From contig OW818654.1 in NCBI GenBank assembly GCA_942492935.1, positions 2,976,001 to 3,040,000 of the forward strand: a stretch of DNA of 64,000 nt, read 5' to 3'. Below, one piece after another: positions 27,943 through 37,638 of this stretch. Position numbers and translations under genes: made by a program. The DNA comes from JANJUO01 sp942492935 (GTDB lineage Bacteria; Bacteroidota; Ignavibacteria; Kapaibacteriales; UBA2268). Under the pieces are notes generated by a model. It was not told where the DNA came from. It saw nothing but the letters and a program-made list of their open reading frames with translations, and made no database searches. Every line of letters begins with the position of its first letter. Position 1 is the stretch's first letter.

Positions 27943-29163
27943 ATGACTATAAATTTTTATTTGGATAGCAAACTTCTACGCAGTAATGAAAAATCTATTA
28001 TTTGCTTTATTAGAGGTATTAAAAACTGTAAAACTATCAATATTAATACACAGTTGAAAATTTCTCCTGAACATTGGAATCCTAAAAATCAAAATGTCAG
28101 AAGGTCTCATCCTGATTATGCTCAATGGAACTCATATTTGGATAAGTTTAAAAATGGGGTTAGTTCAGCTTATATTGAATTTACTAAGAAAAATTTCCAA
28201 CTTGAAACTAACATCATTAAAGCATTTATCAAAGACCGAATATTTAATTCGCCTGAACAACATAAATTTGATTTTTTTGAAGTTTTGGACAAATATATTG
28301 AAAGTAAGAGTAGTGAATTTACGCAGGGCTACATATCCAATATTGTAAGTCTGAAGAAAAATTTACTTGAATTCCAAGTTACAAGCAAAACCATCATCAC
28401 TTTCGAAAATATTGATTTGAATTTCTTTGATAAGTTTGTTCGTTTTTGTATTCAAATCAAAGAATTTAAAAACAATACTATTCAAGGTAAAAAGAAGCGT
28501 TTAGCTGCATTTTTAAATTGGGCAGAGCAGAGAAACTATCATAAAAACAATCAATACAAACAATTCAAAGCAAAATCTGAGACAATTGATATTGTTACAT
28601 TAACATTTAACGAATTGATGCAATTAAATAATCTTGATTTAGACGAAACCACAATTCAATATCATATCCGAAATTTATTTTGTTTGAGTTGCTTCACTGG
28701 TGCGAGATATTCCGATATAATGAATTTGAAATTTGAAGATATAACTAATAATACATGGCATTTGCGAACCAAAAAAACAAAAGATATAATTGAAATACCA
28801 TTGATTGCAAATGCTTTAGTTATTATTGAAAAATATAAAAATGCAAATCAAAATTTTCCGAAAATTGACAAAAATAAGTATAATATTGAGTTGAAAAATA
28901 TTGCAAAAATGGCTGGATTAAATGAACCTATTACGATTGTTGAATACAAGGGAGCAGTTAGATATGAATCTATTAAGCCAAAATTTGAACTTGTAACCTC
29001 GCACATGGGTCGCCGTACTTTTGTAACTCTTTCGCTTGAAAAAGGTATGAGACCTGAAATTGTGATGAAAATCACTGGTCATAAAGACTACAAAACATTC
29101 AAACGATATATTGAAATTACAGATAAAGTTAAGCATCAAGAAATGATGAAAGCGTGGAATTAA
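27943..29163 (+). CDS. Bacteroides-type tyrosine recombinase/integrase
   Basis: 406 aa from ATG 27943. The N-terminal arm-binding domain (FYLDSKLLRSNEKSIICFIRGI...INTQLKISPEHWNPKNQ) and a SAM-like core-binding domain (about 100-200) precede the catalytic domain. The catalytic residues are visible: R in SCFTGARYSDIMNLKF, HxxR in TSHMGRRTFVTLS, H in ITGHKDYKTFKRYI and its tyrosine. Proteins of this type integrate conjugative transposons and genomic islands. It opens the accessory region holding the DUF5131/TcmP and type III RM genes. No tRNA or obvious att direct repeat was found next to it. Confidence 0.9.
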   Translation: MTINFYLDSKLLRSNEKSIICFIRGIKNCKTININTQLKISPEHWNPKNQNVRRSHPDYAQWNSYLDKFKNGVSSAYIEFTKKNFQLETNIIKAFIKDRIFNSPEQHKFDFFEVLDKYIESKSSEFTQGYISNIVSLKKNLLEFQVTSKTIITFENIDLNFFDKFVRFCIQIKEFKNNTIQGKKKRLAAFLNWAEQRNYHKNNQYKQFKAKSETIDIVTLTFNELMQLNNLDLDETTIQYHIRNLFCLSCFTGARYSDIMNLKFEDITNNTWHLRTKKTKDIIEIPLIANALVIIEKYKNANQNFPKIDKNKYNIELKNIAKMAGLNEPITIVEYKGAVRYESIKPKFELVTSHMGRRTFVTLSLEKGMRPEIVMKITGHKDYKTFKRYIEITDKVKHQEMMKAWN

Positions 29164-29349
29164 AGAAAAAAAATGATTGCCATCCCGCAAAAAATTTTTG
29201 TTTGGATTAGGAAATATTATTGGAGCTGATTTGACTGATGAATCATTGTAAAAAAATAATCTAAGTATCTATAATTACATATAGTTAGAATGAATTATGC
29301 AAATATTTACAAGGAAATTCTGGAAAAATAACCTACACAAACCTTAGCT

Positions 29350-29389
29350 TGACCTCCAAACGTTGCTTATAAGCGATTTATGGAGGTCA
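29350..29389 (+). terminator. Hairpin downstream of the integrase
   Basis: TGACCTCCA (29350-29358) and TGGAGGTCA (29381-29389) form the stem, enclosing the palindrome GCTTATAAGC (29365-29374), followed by TTTT. It may terminate the integrase transcript or be a recombination or regulatory dyad. The remainder of 29164-29462 contains no gene. Confidence 0.5.
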
Positions 29390-29462
29390 TTTTATGACTA
29401 TATGTTTAGATTTGCATTTTAAAAAAAATTGCAATAAAATATCAGATTACAATACCAATACA

Positions 29463-30197
29463 TTATACTGCAATTGCTGGGGATTCATCCCATATTTGAT
29501 TTTCTAATAATCTGCCATTAGCTTTTTTGTTTCTCTTAACTCCATCAGCACCCCAAGTTCCCCATTGTTTGAAGAAAAATGAAACATTTTGTTCTTTACA
29601 TTGTTTTTGTATTGATAAAGCCCATTCTGCTTTCATAGGTCTTGCTTGAACACCACTTTCTCCTCCAACAATTGCCCAATGTATTGCAGATAAATCCAAT
29701 TCACCTAAATCTTCTAAAAGTGGTTCAAATGATATAAATCTTATAGAAGATTCGATTTTTCTTAAATTTTCAATACGTTTTTTACTACTTTTAACATCAA
29801 CTGTAACTCCCATCCATACATTAGACGATATTTGTTTATTTGTCAAATACTCGACCATTATTTTATCTCTTTTTGTTAATATTTGATAAATATGCTGTGG
29901 AGTTTTTTCTATTACATCAAATATATCATCAAGATAATCAAATGGCATTTTCTCATGAAATAAATCACTCATTGAGTTAACAAAATACTTTGTTGGTTTT
30001 TTATTTTTCAATGGTATTTTTAATCTATCAGGATGTATCGAAAATGAAAATCCATTTTCATATTCTTTCATTCCCATTGCTTTAAGACGTTTTGCCATCA
30101 CTTCTGCATAGCAAAATCTACATCCTTTGGAAACTTTGTTGCATCCAACAGATGGATTCCAAGTTGCATCTGTCCATTCTATTTTTGTTGTTTTCAT
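29463..30197 (-). CDS. DUF5131 / phage Gp37-Gp68 family three-Cys protein
   Basis: 244 aa from the ATG at 30197, which follows a GGGGG ribosome-binding run. An upstream TTG (30212) would add five residues. The opening KIEWTDATWNPSVGCNKVSKGCRFCYAEVMAKRL holds the three-cysteine cluster (C-x6-C-x2-C) reminiscent of radical-SAM cluster sites, followed by NSMSDLFHE, YQILTKR, NVWMGVTV, ISFEPLLEDLGELDL and WAIVGGESGVQARPM. These are the standard Gp37/Gp68 blocks. Its partner TcmP is 21 bases upstream. The function of the pair is unproven; a nucleic-acid modification or lyase role is a guess. Confidence 0.88.
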   Translation of the reverse strand: MKTTKIEWTDATWNPSVGCNKVSKGCRFCYAEVMAKRLKAMGMKEYENGFSFSIHPDRLKIPLKNKKPTKYFVNSMSDLFHEKMPFDYLDDIFDVIEKTPQHIYQILTKRDKIMVEYLTNKQISSNVWMGVTVDVKSSKKRIENLRKIESSIRFISFEPLLEDLGELDLSAIHWAIVGGESGVQARPMKAEWALSIQKQCKEQNVSFFFKQWGTWGADGVKRNKKANGRLLENQIWDESPAIAV

Positions 30198-30218
30198 TTT
30201 AAATTCCCCCAAAATAAT

Positions 30219-31331
30219 TTATTTTAATTTAATAATCACTTTTGAAGTCTTACTTTTATAATTATCGTAATTTATATAAAATGCTCCCTTCTTGATTTTA
30301 TCTTCTATCTGGGAGTTTTTCACTTCAATTTTTTCTTCATTTTGTAATTGACGTAAAACTTCATTGATATGTGTAATGCGGTACTCCTTCAAGAGACAAA
30401 ATTCATATAATTCAAGGTTATTTCTTTCGACTTTAATAAAGTCTTTAGTTAATTCATATAAATTATTAAATGAATTTTTAATTTTTTCTACTTTGTCAAA
30501 TTCTGCAAATAGACTTTCATTCTTTTCAGGAAGATTAAAACCTTTGCCATCTTCTTCATTTAATTTCCACTTCAAATCAATTATTCTTTCATATCCAAGT
30601 ATATTTGAACTGATAAAAAATAATGCATGAATATTACTTTGATCTTTTTGAAGATAGTATGCAGATGAAAAGATATTGCTATCAAACTTCATGGAAAGTT
30701 TAATAAATTCAATTAATCCAAAGATATCTTCAAAGCTTTCATTGAAAATATTTAAAGAATTTAGAAAATTATCCAAGTTTTCAACTTTTTCCCTGATTGA
30801 GATAAATCTGTAAATATGAGTTATCGGCAAAAAAATAATAAATTCCGAATTACCATGTAATATAATATCCCTAACAAATTCTATGTTAATATCGCTATAA
30901 CCAAATGGGTCTAAAAAAATTAAATTTTTAATTTTAAATCTATTTTGACTTCTAATAGAATTTGAAATCACTTCATATAATTCATTGACATTTTTGTTGT
31001 TGATTGAAATGTTAAAATTATAACTATCAGATTGTATTAAGTTTGTTAATTTATCAATACTGATTTTGTCCATATCATTTACAAATAAATTAATTTTAAC
31101 GACCGATGAATTAAATCTTTCCTTAACAGATTGTATTGCATCTCTGGCAACAATTGGACTGCCAAATTGATTATCCTCATATATACCTGTACCACAAAAC
31201 AGGTCATATATATTGATTTCATCAATTTTACCTGAATTAACAAGTATAGATAAATATCTATCAAGATACCTCTTGTAAAATTCAATCTTTACTTTTGTAT
31301 GCTCTTGCATTTTATCATAAAATTTATTCAA
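30219..31331 (-). CDS. tcmP: Three-Cys-motif partner protein TcmP
   Basis: 370 aa. YDKMQEHTKVKIEFYKRYLDRYLSIL...INIYDLFCGTGIYEDNQFGSPIVARDAI is the TcmP opening: a methyltransferase-like Rossmann site (DLFCGTG) and the H-K-KI-FY-RYL phrase. NLIFLDPFGYSDI resembles a DPPY-like motif IV. By definition the family accompanies the three-Cys DUF5131 protein, which is the next gene here, 21 bases downstream. Base composition is even more A/T-rich than its neighbours, consistent with transfer. Confidence 0.88.
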   Translation of the reverse strand: MNKFYDKMQEHTKVKIEFYKRYLDRYLSILVNSGKIDEINIYDLFCGTGIYEDNQFGSPIVARDAIQSVKERFNSSVVKINLFVNDMDKISIDKLTNLIQSDSYNFNISINNKNVNELYEVISNSIRSQNRFKIKNLIFLDPFGYSDINIEFVRDIILHGNSEFIIFLPITHIYRFISIREKVENLDNFLNSLNIFNESFEDIFGLIEFIKLSMKFDSNIFSSAYYLQKDQSNIHALFFISSNILGYERIIDLKWKLNEEDGKGFNLPEKNESLFAEFDKVEKIKNSFNNLYELTKDFIKVERNNLELYEFCLLKEYRITHINEVLRQLQNEEKIEVKNSQIEDKIKKGAFYINYDNYKSKTSKVIIKLK

Positions 31332-31379
31332 AATTGCTCCTCAAAAATTAAAAAATAGTATAAATATAAATACTTCCTT

Positions 31380-31466
31380 TCAGCCCTCATATTCCTCTCT
31401 GCTCATAACAAAGTCTGGCTCCAATACCTTTACTTTATCATAAATCAATTCATATAAATCATATAC
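31380..31466 (-). pseudogene. Vestige of a restriction-methylase C-terminal tail
   Basis: In the gap between mod and TcmP, the minus strand reads VYDLYELIYDKVKVLEPDFV then MSREEYEG-stop, with no start codon upstream because a stop directly precedes it. The D/L-VY-LYEL pattern resembles the extreme C-terminus of type IIG/I methylases, for example VYELYELTDEE in the RM gene at 14.6 kb. It overlaps the last 8 bases of mod in another frame. It suggests that an earlier methylase gene was replaced or lost here. Low confidence. Confidence 0.35.
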
Positions 31467-34008
31467 TTATTACCTTCATTGCTTCTTCACCAAATTGTGA
31501 TATTACTTTTACTGCAACTTTTTGGTGTTTTTTTACCAAATTAATTGGCATTGATTTATGACCATAAACACTTTCAAATGCTTCATCATCAATTTCTATT
31601 TTTAAAGTATTTTCTAATTTCTTTTTTGTTTTAGATGAAGATATTGTGCTAAGTCCTTTTTTCCAATTTTTAAATTCATCTTTATCGCCACCACAGAAAA
31701 ATATTTGTTTAACAATGAAGTTACTTCCGTCATAATTATCATCCAACATCCAATAACTTATGTCGTGTATATCTCTTGGTTTTACAATATCCTTAATTGG
31801 GTCATAAATATCAATCCCTTTTATTTCCACTATTATCTTATCTTTACTATTACAAGCAAATTCATAAGTTATATCAGGTTCGCCTATTGTAACAAAAGAT
31901 GCGGCTTTTTTATCTTTTTTTAGTAATCCAAATTGTAGCAAATCATCATTCATTCTTACTTTTGTAACTTCAAATGTACCTAAACTTGCAGTAACAGACT
32001 GATTTGATATTTCACTTTCAAATGAAAATCCTAAAATTACAAGCCAGTCGGCATCGCCTCTTGTTCTACATTCTTTGATTGCTTGGTTTACACTGTCTTT
32101 GCTAACAGTTGAATATTTTGGTCCAATAAAGAAATATGCTTTTTTCTCACCTGTTCCAGATTGATAAAATCCTTCTGCATGCAAGTATGTGCTATGAATC
32201 AAATCAATTCTTGTAAAAATGGCATGCTCATTTTTAATACCATTTTTGATCCCTGCAGATTGCAACAAACTAAAAATTCTTTCTTCAAATTTGTCATCAA
32301 TTGTTGGTTCTTGATTTATTGCTTCTGGTGGCAAAATATCAAGACTTTGTAGAGTTTCAACAGTAAATGGACCTGCAACTCGTATTTTCTTATTGTCGGG
32401 GGTTGGCTGGTCGTAGAGTGTTTCTTCATCTGCGGGTTCATCGTTGGCAAGTGATTTCAAAGTAATATGAGGTACTTTTTTATAAATAAATCCTTGTCTT
32501 ATATCTTTTCCTGATTCATCATAAAGATTGTAATAAGGGTATAAAGCTGTCATAACTCTTGTCTTAGCAATATTGAGTGCGATTCTGCTTGTGTCTATAG
32601 TTATCCATCTACGTCCCCATTGCTCTGCAACTGTTGCTGTTGTGCCACTACCACAAGTTGGGTCAAGAACTAAATCGCCAGGGTCGGTGGTCATTAGAAG
32701 ACACCTTGAAATGATTTTCTGGTTAGTTTGAACTACATATTTTTTACCTTCACTAAAACCAGCAGCAGTATCATGCCAACTATTTTCTAATTGAATAAAT
32801 GGAAAGTCAGTATAATATTGTCTAAAATAAGGATTTTTACCTAATAGAATTAATCTATTTTTTTCAATCAACTTCTTCATTCCATCATTATGAGTTCTCC
32901 AACTTTTACCGCTTAGTGGTTTATATTCAATTCCGTTAAAATTAAATGTATAAGTACAGGATGGGGTATAACCTGAAGATGTTAAAACAGATCTTTTGAA
33001 AATTTTTTTGAAATCAACCTTTGACATTTCCAAAATTTCTGCTGTATTTATTTTTTTAAATTCACCTTTTCCTGTATCAAAAAAACTAAATTCTTTTTCT
33101 TCAATCAAATCTTGGTCTTTAAATAAAGGTCTAAATTTAATCGAATCTTTATTTTTAGCATACCAAAGAATATAATCGTAAACACTTGCTAAACCGTTTT
33201 GTCCAAGCGGACTCATACTTCTGTAATTAATCATAGCGAAAAAATTCTCACTTCCAAAAACTTCATCCATTATGCAACGAACAAGGTGAACATTTTCATC
33301 GGAAATCTGAACAAAGCAAGAGCCAGATTCAGTTAAAAGTTCTTTTACTACCACCAATCTATCTCTCAAATATCCAAGATAACTATGAATTCCAAGTTCC
33401 CAAGTATCTCTGTATGCTTTAATTTGTTCTGGCTCTCCAGTTAAATGTTCATCATTACCATCTTTTACGTCTCTATTATTTAACTTGATTTGCCAGTTAG
33501 AACCGTATTTAATGCCATAAGGTGGATCCATATAAATAGTTTGAACCTTACCAGCCATACCTTCTCTTTCAAGTAAAGAACCCATCACAAGTAAAGAATC
33601 ACCAAGAATCATACGATTTGACCAATCATCTTGATGACTATAATACTCAGCCACTTTTTCAAGGTCATCCATATCCATAGTATTACCAAACATTTCAGAC
33701 AAAGACAGCTGTTCTGTAGGATTATCTTTAATTTTATAAAAATTCTTAATCAAAATTTCAGGTGAAATATGTTCATGTCTATAAAGAGAACGTATATCAA
33801 TTTTGAAATTATCTTCTGTATCATCATTACCATATTTATTCATCCAAAATAATTCTGGATCTTGCCCTCGATTAACAATAGGATTTTTCGGAAATTCTTT
33901 ATGTGTAACAGAAATAGCCGTTTGATTAGCTTTTTCATAACCAGCTTCTTCTATGCTTGGAATAAAAGTTCTTTTATCATTTTTATGTTTGATTGACTCT
34001 ATTGACAT
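31459..34008 (-). CDS. Type III restriction-modification methyltransferase (Mod)
   Basis: 849 aa beta-class N6-adenine methylase. Motif IV is TIYMDPPYGIKYGSNW (about residues 163-178), and motif I near the C-terminal half is LVLDPTCGSGTTATVAEQWGRRWITID (about 440-466). The IV-before-I order defines type III Mod proteins. The C-terminal 350 residues contain the subunit-contact region. It is separated from res by only 3 bases, so the two form one operon and one complex. Confidence 0.93.
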   Translation of the reverse strand: MSIESIKHKNDKRTFIPSIEEAGYEKANQTAISVTHKEFPKNPIVNRGQDPELFWMNKYGNDDTEDNFKIDIRSLYRHEHISPEILIKNFYKIKDNPTEQLSLSEMFGNTMDMDDLEKVAEYYSHQDDWSNRMILGDSLLVMGSLLEREGMAGKVQTIYMDPPYGIKYGSNWQIKLNNRDVKDGNDEHLTGEPEQIKAYRDTWELGIHSYLGYLRDRLVVVKELLTESGSCFVQISDENVHLVRCIMDEVFGSENFFAMINYRSMSPLGQNGLASVYDYILWYAKNKDSIKFRPLFKDQDLIEEKEFSFFDTGKGEFKKINTAEILEMSKVDFKKIFKRSVLTSSGYTPSCTYTFNFNGIEYKPLSGKSWRTHNDGMKKLIEKNRLILLGKNPYFRQYYTDFPFIQLENSWHDTAAGFSEGKKYVVQTNQKIISRCLLMTTDPGDLVLDPTCGSGTTATVAEQWGRRWITIDTSRIALNIAKTRVMTALYPYYNLYDESGKDIRQGFIYKKVPHITLKSLANDEPADEETLYDQPTPDNKKIRVAGPFTVETLQSLDILPPEAINQEPTIDDKFEERIFSLLQSAGIKNGIKNEHAIFTRIDLIHSTYLHAEGFYQSGTGEKKAYFFIGPKYSTVSKDSVNQAIKECRTRGDADWLVILGFSFESEISNQSVTASLGTFEVTKVRMNDDLLQFGLLKKDKKAASFVTIGEPDITYEFACNSKDKIIVEIKGIDIYDPIKDIVKPRDIHDISYWMLDDNYDGSNFIVKQIFFCGGDKDEFKNWKKGLSTISSSKTKKKLENTLKIEIDDEAFESVYGHKSMPINLVKKHQKVAVKVISQFGEEAMKVISI

Positions 34009-34011
34009 AAA

Positions 34012-37008
34012 TTAACTCCTTGACTTATTTATTTGTTCTTTTATTATTTTTTCAATATCTTTTAAAGAATTTTCATCAGCAATTTCAACAAATTGCCATT
34101 CTTCAAATTCATATAATTCTCTGATATTATTTACAGCAGGAATCCAACGATTTAGTACATACCATTTTTTATCATCTTTATCATTACTAAAACCTGATAT
34201 TTCTACAATCAGATTAATTATTTTACCATTTGCAGTTTTAATTTTCAAAATATAATCAGGAAAATAATTAGCATCTTCAGAATCTTTTTTGACATAAGGA
34301 ATTGAAAAATTTAAAAAATGATTTTTTACATAACTAATGACCTCAGGCATTTCTTCAAAATGTTTTGCTGCAATCTGTTCCCATTTTTTAGTATCAGCAA
34401 CAACATAATTAATATGGCTTTTTTTAGTAGCATAAACTTCTTTTGTTGTTTTTCCAAAAACATAATTAGTTGAACCTGTTTTATTATAATGATTCAAGAT
34501 TGGCAGTACAATTTGATATTTATTATTTTCAGAATTAATACCCAACATAATGTGATGACAATAACTTCTTTCATCCCATAAGAACAACATATTATTAAAA
34601 GCATTTCCTCTACATACTACTTTAGAATTAAGCCATTCTACAACAATCTTTTTCAATTCTGAAAAATGATAAAATAAAGGCGTTCCTTCAATATCTTTAA
34701 AATGAAGTGAAATAAGTTGCTTGGTAATATGATAAATAAGTTCTTGCTCACGTTTTTCTCTTACTTGTTCTAAACTTATCATATAATCATTATTAGCGAT
34801 AGCATTACCCATTTCTGTTTTTGTTGGAAAAACTGTAGCATCAAGTTCAAAATCATTAATTTTGGAAAAATCTGCTTTAATAATATTATTTTGATTTTCA
34901 ATTCTATACCCAACAACATTAGGAAATGTAATTTCGTATTGTTCTTTACGTTCAGGAATAGCTTTAATTATCTTAACTTCTTGTGGTGGATTTGGCGGTA
35001 AAGTTGAACCACCTTTGAACATACTAAAAGGAACACCAATAACATGAGCATATTCAGGAGGGAATTTTTTTGATTTGTTATCAGTATAATAATTTACTCT
35101 TCTCAAAGCACGTCCAACAACTTGCTCACAAAGTAAAGGCGAACCGAAAGCACGTAATCCCATAATATGAGTAACTGTATTCGCATCCCATCCTTCTGTT
35201 AGCATAGAAACAGACACAATACATCTTATATGTGCTCCAAGTTTTCCTGGCTTACCAACTGTATTTACAACTTCTCTTAAAATTTCAGCATCAGTAATAT
35301 TATCTACAGATTTTTCAGGATGTACAATTCTATATTCTCTTTTAAATTCTGAAATTTCAAGTTTAAATACATTTTTAAATTCAACAGATATTTGTTCTGA
35401 ATTTTCAAGAGCATCAGAATCAATTAACAAAGTTGGTGGTTTCTTTAATAGTTTAGGTGCTGTTACATTTCTTTCAAAATTATCAAATAATTCAAAAACA
35501 CCATTAACAATTTGTTTTTTTTCATCTACATAATTTAACTCATATCCAGCGACATACTTGAATACTTCAGAAGAAACATTAGTATTGTTGCAAACGATAA
35601 TAAACACAGGTGGACTATCAAAGATACCACGATAATTTTCATATTCTTTTTTATAATGGGAATAGAACTGGTCGAGTGCATTTTTGACAAGTGTTGGTAA
35701 CTGTGGTGGTCCAGTAAACTGTTCTTTATTCCTACCCATTTTGGGCAAATCATCCCTAACATGCTCATATAAATTTCTTAGAACAGGCTCCTCAATATTA
35801 TGAGTGTCATCAGATTGAGGAATAAAAGGAATTTTCACAAGACCAGATTCCATAGCTTCAACTAAGCCAAAATCTGAAACTAACCATGGAAAAAATGAAC
35901 CAGATTCGTAACCTGAACCATTCAAATAATAAGGGGTAGCGCTTAAATCATAAACATTTGAAACCTTGAATCTTTTTGAAATCTCTAAAATACCATTATA
36001 CCATATAGCAGCACGTTTATTTTCTTCTTCGGAATTATCTTCATTTCTATTACCTTTAGCTTTCGGCAAATAACAATGGTGAGCTTCATCATTAATTACA
36101 ACTAATCTTCTATTTTTTTTGAATTTAGATAATACTCTATTAATAACAATATCGAAATTTTCTAAATCATTATTTCTATCATTGCCAAATTTTCCATCAA
36201 AAGGAGTTTTTTTATTCTTTTTTAAAGTTCTTTTTTCAAGATTATGTCTATTTGTAATAATTAATTTAGTATTTATTTCTGGCAATTGCTGTAGAAAATT
36301 CTGCGGAACCAAGTCAAATTTTCTGTAGTAATCAACCCTATCAAAATTGTTAGTTTTATGCTCATTGGCAATAAGAACACTATGTCTATCTCTGATTGTA
36401 ACTCCTGGCGTTAATAAAAGAAAATAATCTGCAAAACGATTATCATTTTTGTAGTTTTTTCTATTGTAAAAATGATATACAATCAACATAGCAATAACTG
36501 TTGTTTTACCTGTTCCAGTTGCCATTTTAAATGCTATTCTTGGTAATGCCAAGTTCCCATCCATTCCAAATTTCTGCCCAGATGAAATTTCTTCTAAGAT
36601 AAAATTACCTGCATTTGATTTTGTAGCAACTTCATTTAACCAAATTGCAGTTTCAATTGCTTCTCTCTGAGCAAAGAATAATTTATTTGTTCTTGTTGAA
36701 TCAAACCAATGTTTCAAAAGTACAGTGGAAACTTTTGTTATGTTGGGATAATTATCATTACGCCATTGCTTTACTTCTTTTCTAATCTTATTAATCAACA
36801 AATCTTGTATATTATCAATTAAATCATTTGCATTGAACATAACCTTTTGTGGATTTGGTCTTACAGGCATAGGTAAATTTTCCGAATAAAAAGGTCTTCT
36901 ACCATTAACAATATTCTCATAATCTAAACTACCATCAGATAAAGTTTCATAATATCTTGTTGGCTCTTCAAATGGATTATTTAGAATAGGATCTTTAATT
37001 TCATTCAT
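34012..37008 (-). CDS. Type III restriction endonuclease subunit (Res)
   Basis: 998 aa DEAD-like helicase nuclease. Walker A is FKMATGTGKTTVIAMLI (about 163-179), DEAH box VINDEAHHCY (about 310), VYDLSATPYYL motif III, and the motif VI region LCEQVVGRALRR (about 630). The C-terminal nuclease region has YFPDYILKI...INLIVEISGF. The PD-E core is visible, but serine stands where the classical ExK lysine is expected; the following NDKDDKK may supply it. It works with Mod. A duplicated 12-base phrase (ACTAATTCTCTT) directly precedes the start codon. Confidence 0.92.
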   Translation of the reverse strand: MNEIKDPILNNPFEEPTRYYETLSDGSLDYENIVNGRRPFYSENLPMPVRPNPQKVMFNANDLIDNIQDLLINKIRKEVKQWRNDNYPNITKVSTVLLKHWFDSTRTNKLFFAQREAIETAIWLNEVATKSNAGNFILEEISSGQKFGMDGNLALPRIAFKMATGTGKTTVIAMLIVYHFYNRKNYKNDNRFADYFLLLTPGVTIRDRHSVLIANEHKTNNFDRVDYYRKFDLVPQNFLQQLPEINTKLIITNRHNLEKRTLKKNKKTPFDGKFGNDRNNDLENFDIVINRVLSKFKKNRRLVVINDEAHHCYLPKAKGNRNEDNSEEENKRAAIWYNGILEISKRFKVSNVYDLSATPYYLNGSGYESGSFFPWLVSDFGLVEAMESGLVKIPFIPQSDDTHNIEEPVLRNLYEHVRDDLPKMGRNKEQFTGPPQLPTLVKNALDQFYSHYKKEYENYRGIFDSPPVFIIVCNNTNVSSEVFKYVAGYELNYVDEKKQIVNGVFELFDNFERNVTAPKLLKKPPTLLIDSDALENSEQISVEFKNVFKLEISEFKREYRIVHPEKSVDNITDAEILREVVNTVGKPGKLGAHIRCIVSVSMLTEGWDANTVTHIMGLRAFGSPLLCEQVVGRALRRVNYYTDNKSKKFPPEYAHVIGVPFSMFKGGSTLPPNPPQEVKIIKAIPERKEQYEITFPNVVGYRIENQNNIIKADFSKINDFELDATVFPTKTEMGNAIANNDYMISLEQVREKREQELIYHITKQLISLHFKDIEGTPLFYHFSELKKIVVEWLNSKVVCRGNAFNNMLFLWDERSYCHHIMLGINSENNKYQIVLPILNHYNKTGSTNYVFGKTTKEVYATKKSHINYVVADTKKWEQIAAKHFEEMPEVISYVKNHFLNFSIPYVKKDSEDANYFPDYILKIKTANGKIINLIVEISGFSNDKDDKKWYVLNRWIPAVNNIRELYEFEEWQFVEIADENSLKDIEKIIKEQINKSRS

Positions 37009-37207
37009 ACTAATTCTCTTACTAATTCTCTTAATTAAATATCTTTTTTAAATACTTTATATCAAATTTTCAATATTACAAAACTAACAAAAATTTTAAA
37101 AACAACAGTATTAAAATTTTCAATTTGCTTTTTACACAAATACAAATATAATATCAGATATGTTTTAGTGTGTCGTTTAGGTAACCAATCTGAAAAATTT
37201 AAATTAA

Positions 37208-37384
37208 TTTATTGAATTATTTTTCAATTTTTACTCAATTTTTGATGAAAAGGGCAACTTGGGAACATCAATAAAGAGATTAGGTTTGATGTTAACAAGA
37301 ATTGGCATGGTTCTAACTATTTGCGAGAATAAATCCTTTGATGGAATTTCAAAAGGAGTCTCTCCGAAAATTCCTTTGAAGTAG
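37208..37384 (+). pseudogene. Remnant of a DUF3987-like mobile-element protein
   Basis: A 58-codon open stretch without a proper start reads ...FDEKGNLGTSIKRLGLMLTR then IGMVLTICENKSFDG...IPLK-stop. The R-LGLML-RIGMVLT phrase resembles the C-terminal helix of DUF3987 primase-like proteins common on Bacteroidota elements. The rest of the 37009-37638 gap shows no other gene. It is probably decay of an earlier mobile element between the RM operon and the T9SS genes. Confidence 0.35.
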
Positions 37385-37638
37385 AAATATATTATCTGAG
37401 TATTTAATTGAACATTTATTCTTTGTTACTGTTTGATAACCAAAACAAGCAATCCACAATACAAGTAATTGAAATATAATGATTTATAGCAAACTGTACA
37501 AACTACATTTTTCTGGATTTATAATAATTTGAATTGAATTAATCTATCATTTTTGATTTGAAATTTTCAAATTTTAATTTGTAAAATTTCTCCCAAATAT
37601 ATTTCATTCAGAAGAAATTTTACATTTATTCTCACAAA

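Noticed and set aside
27943..29163. Integron integrase for the cassette-like genes
   Set aside because: The protein has a Bacteroides-type arm-binding and SAM-like domain and lies more than 20 kb away; nothing resembling the extra IntI segment was seen.
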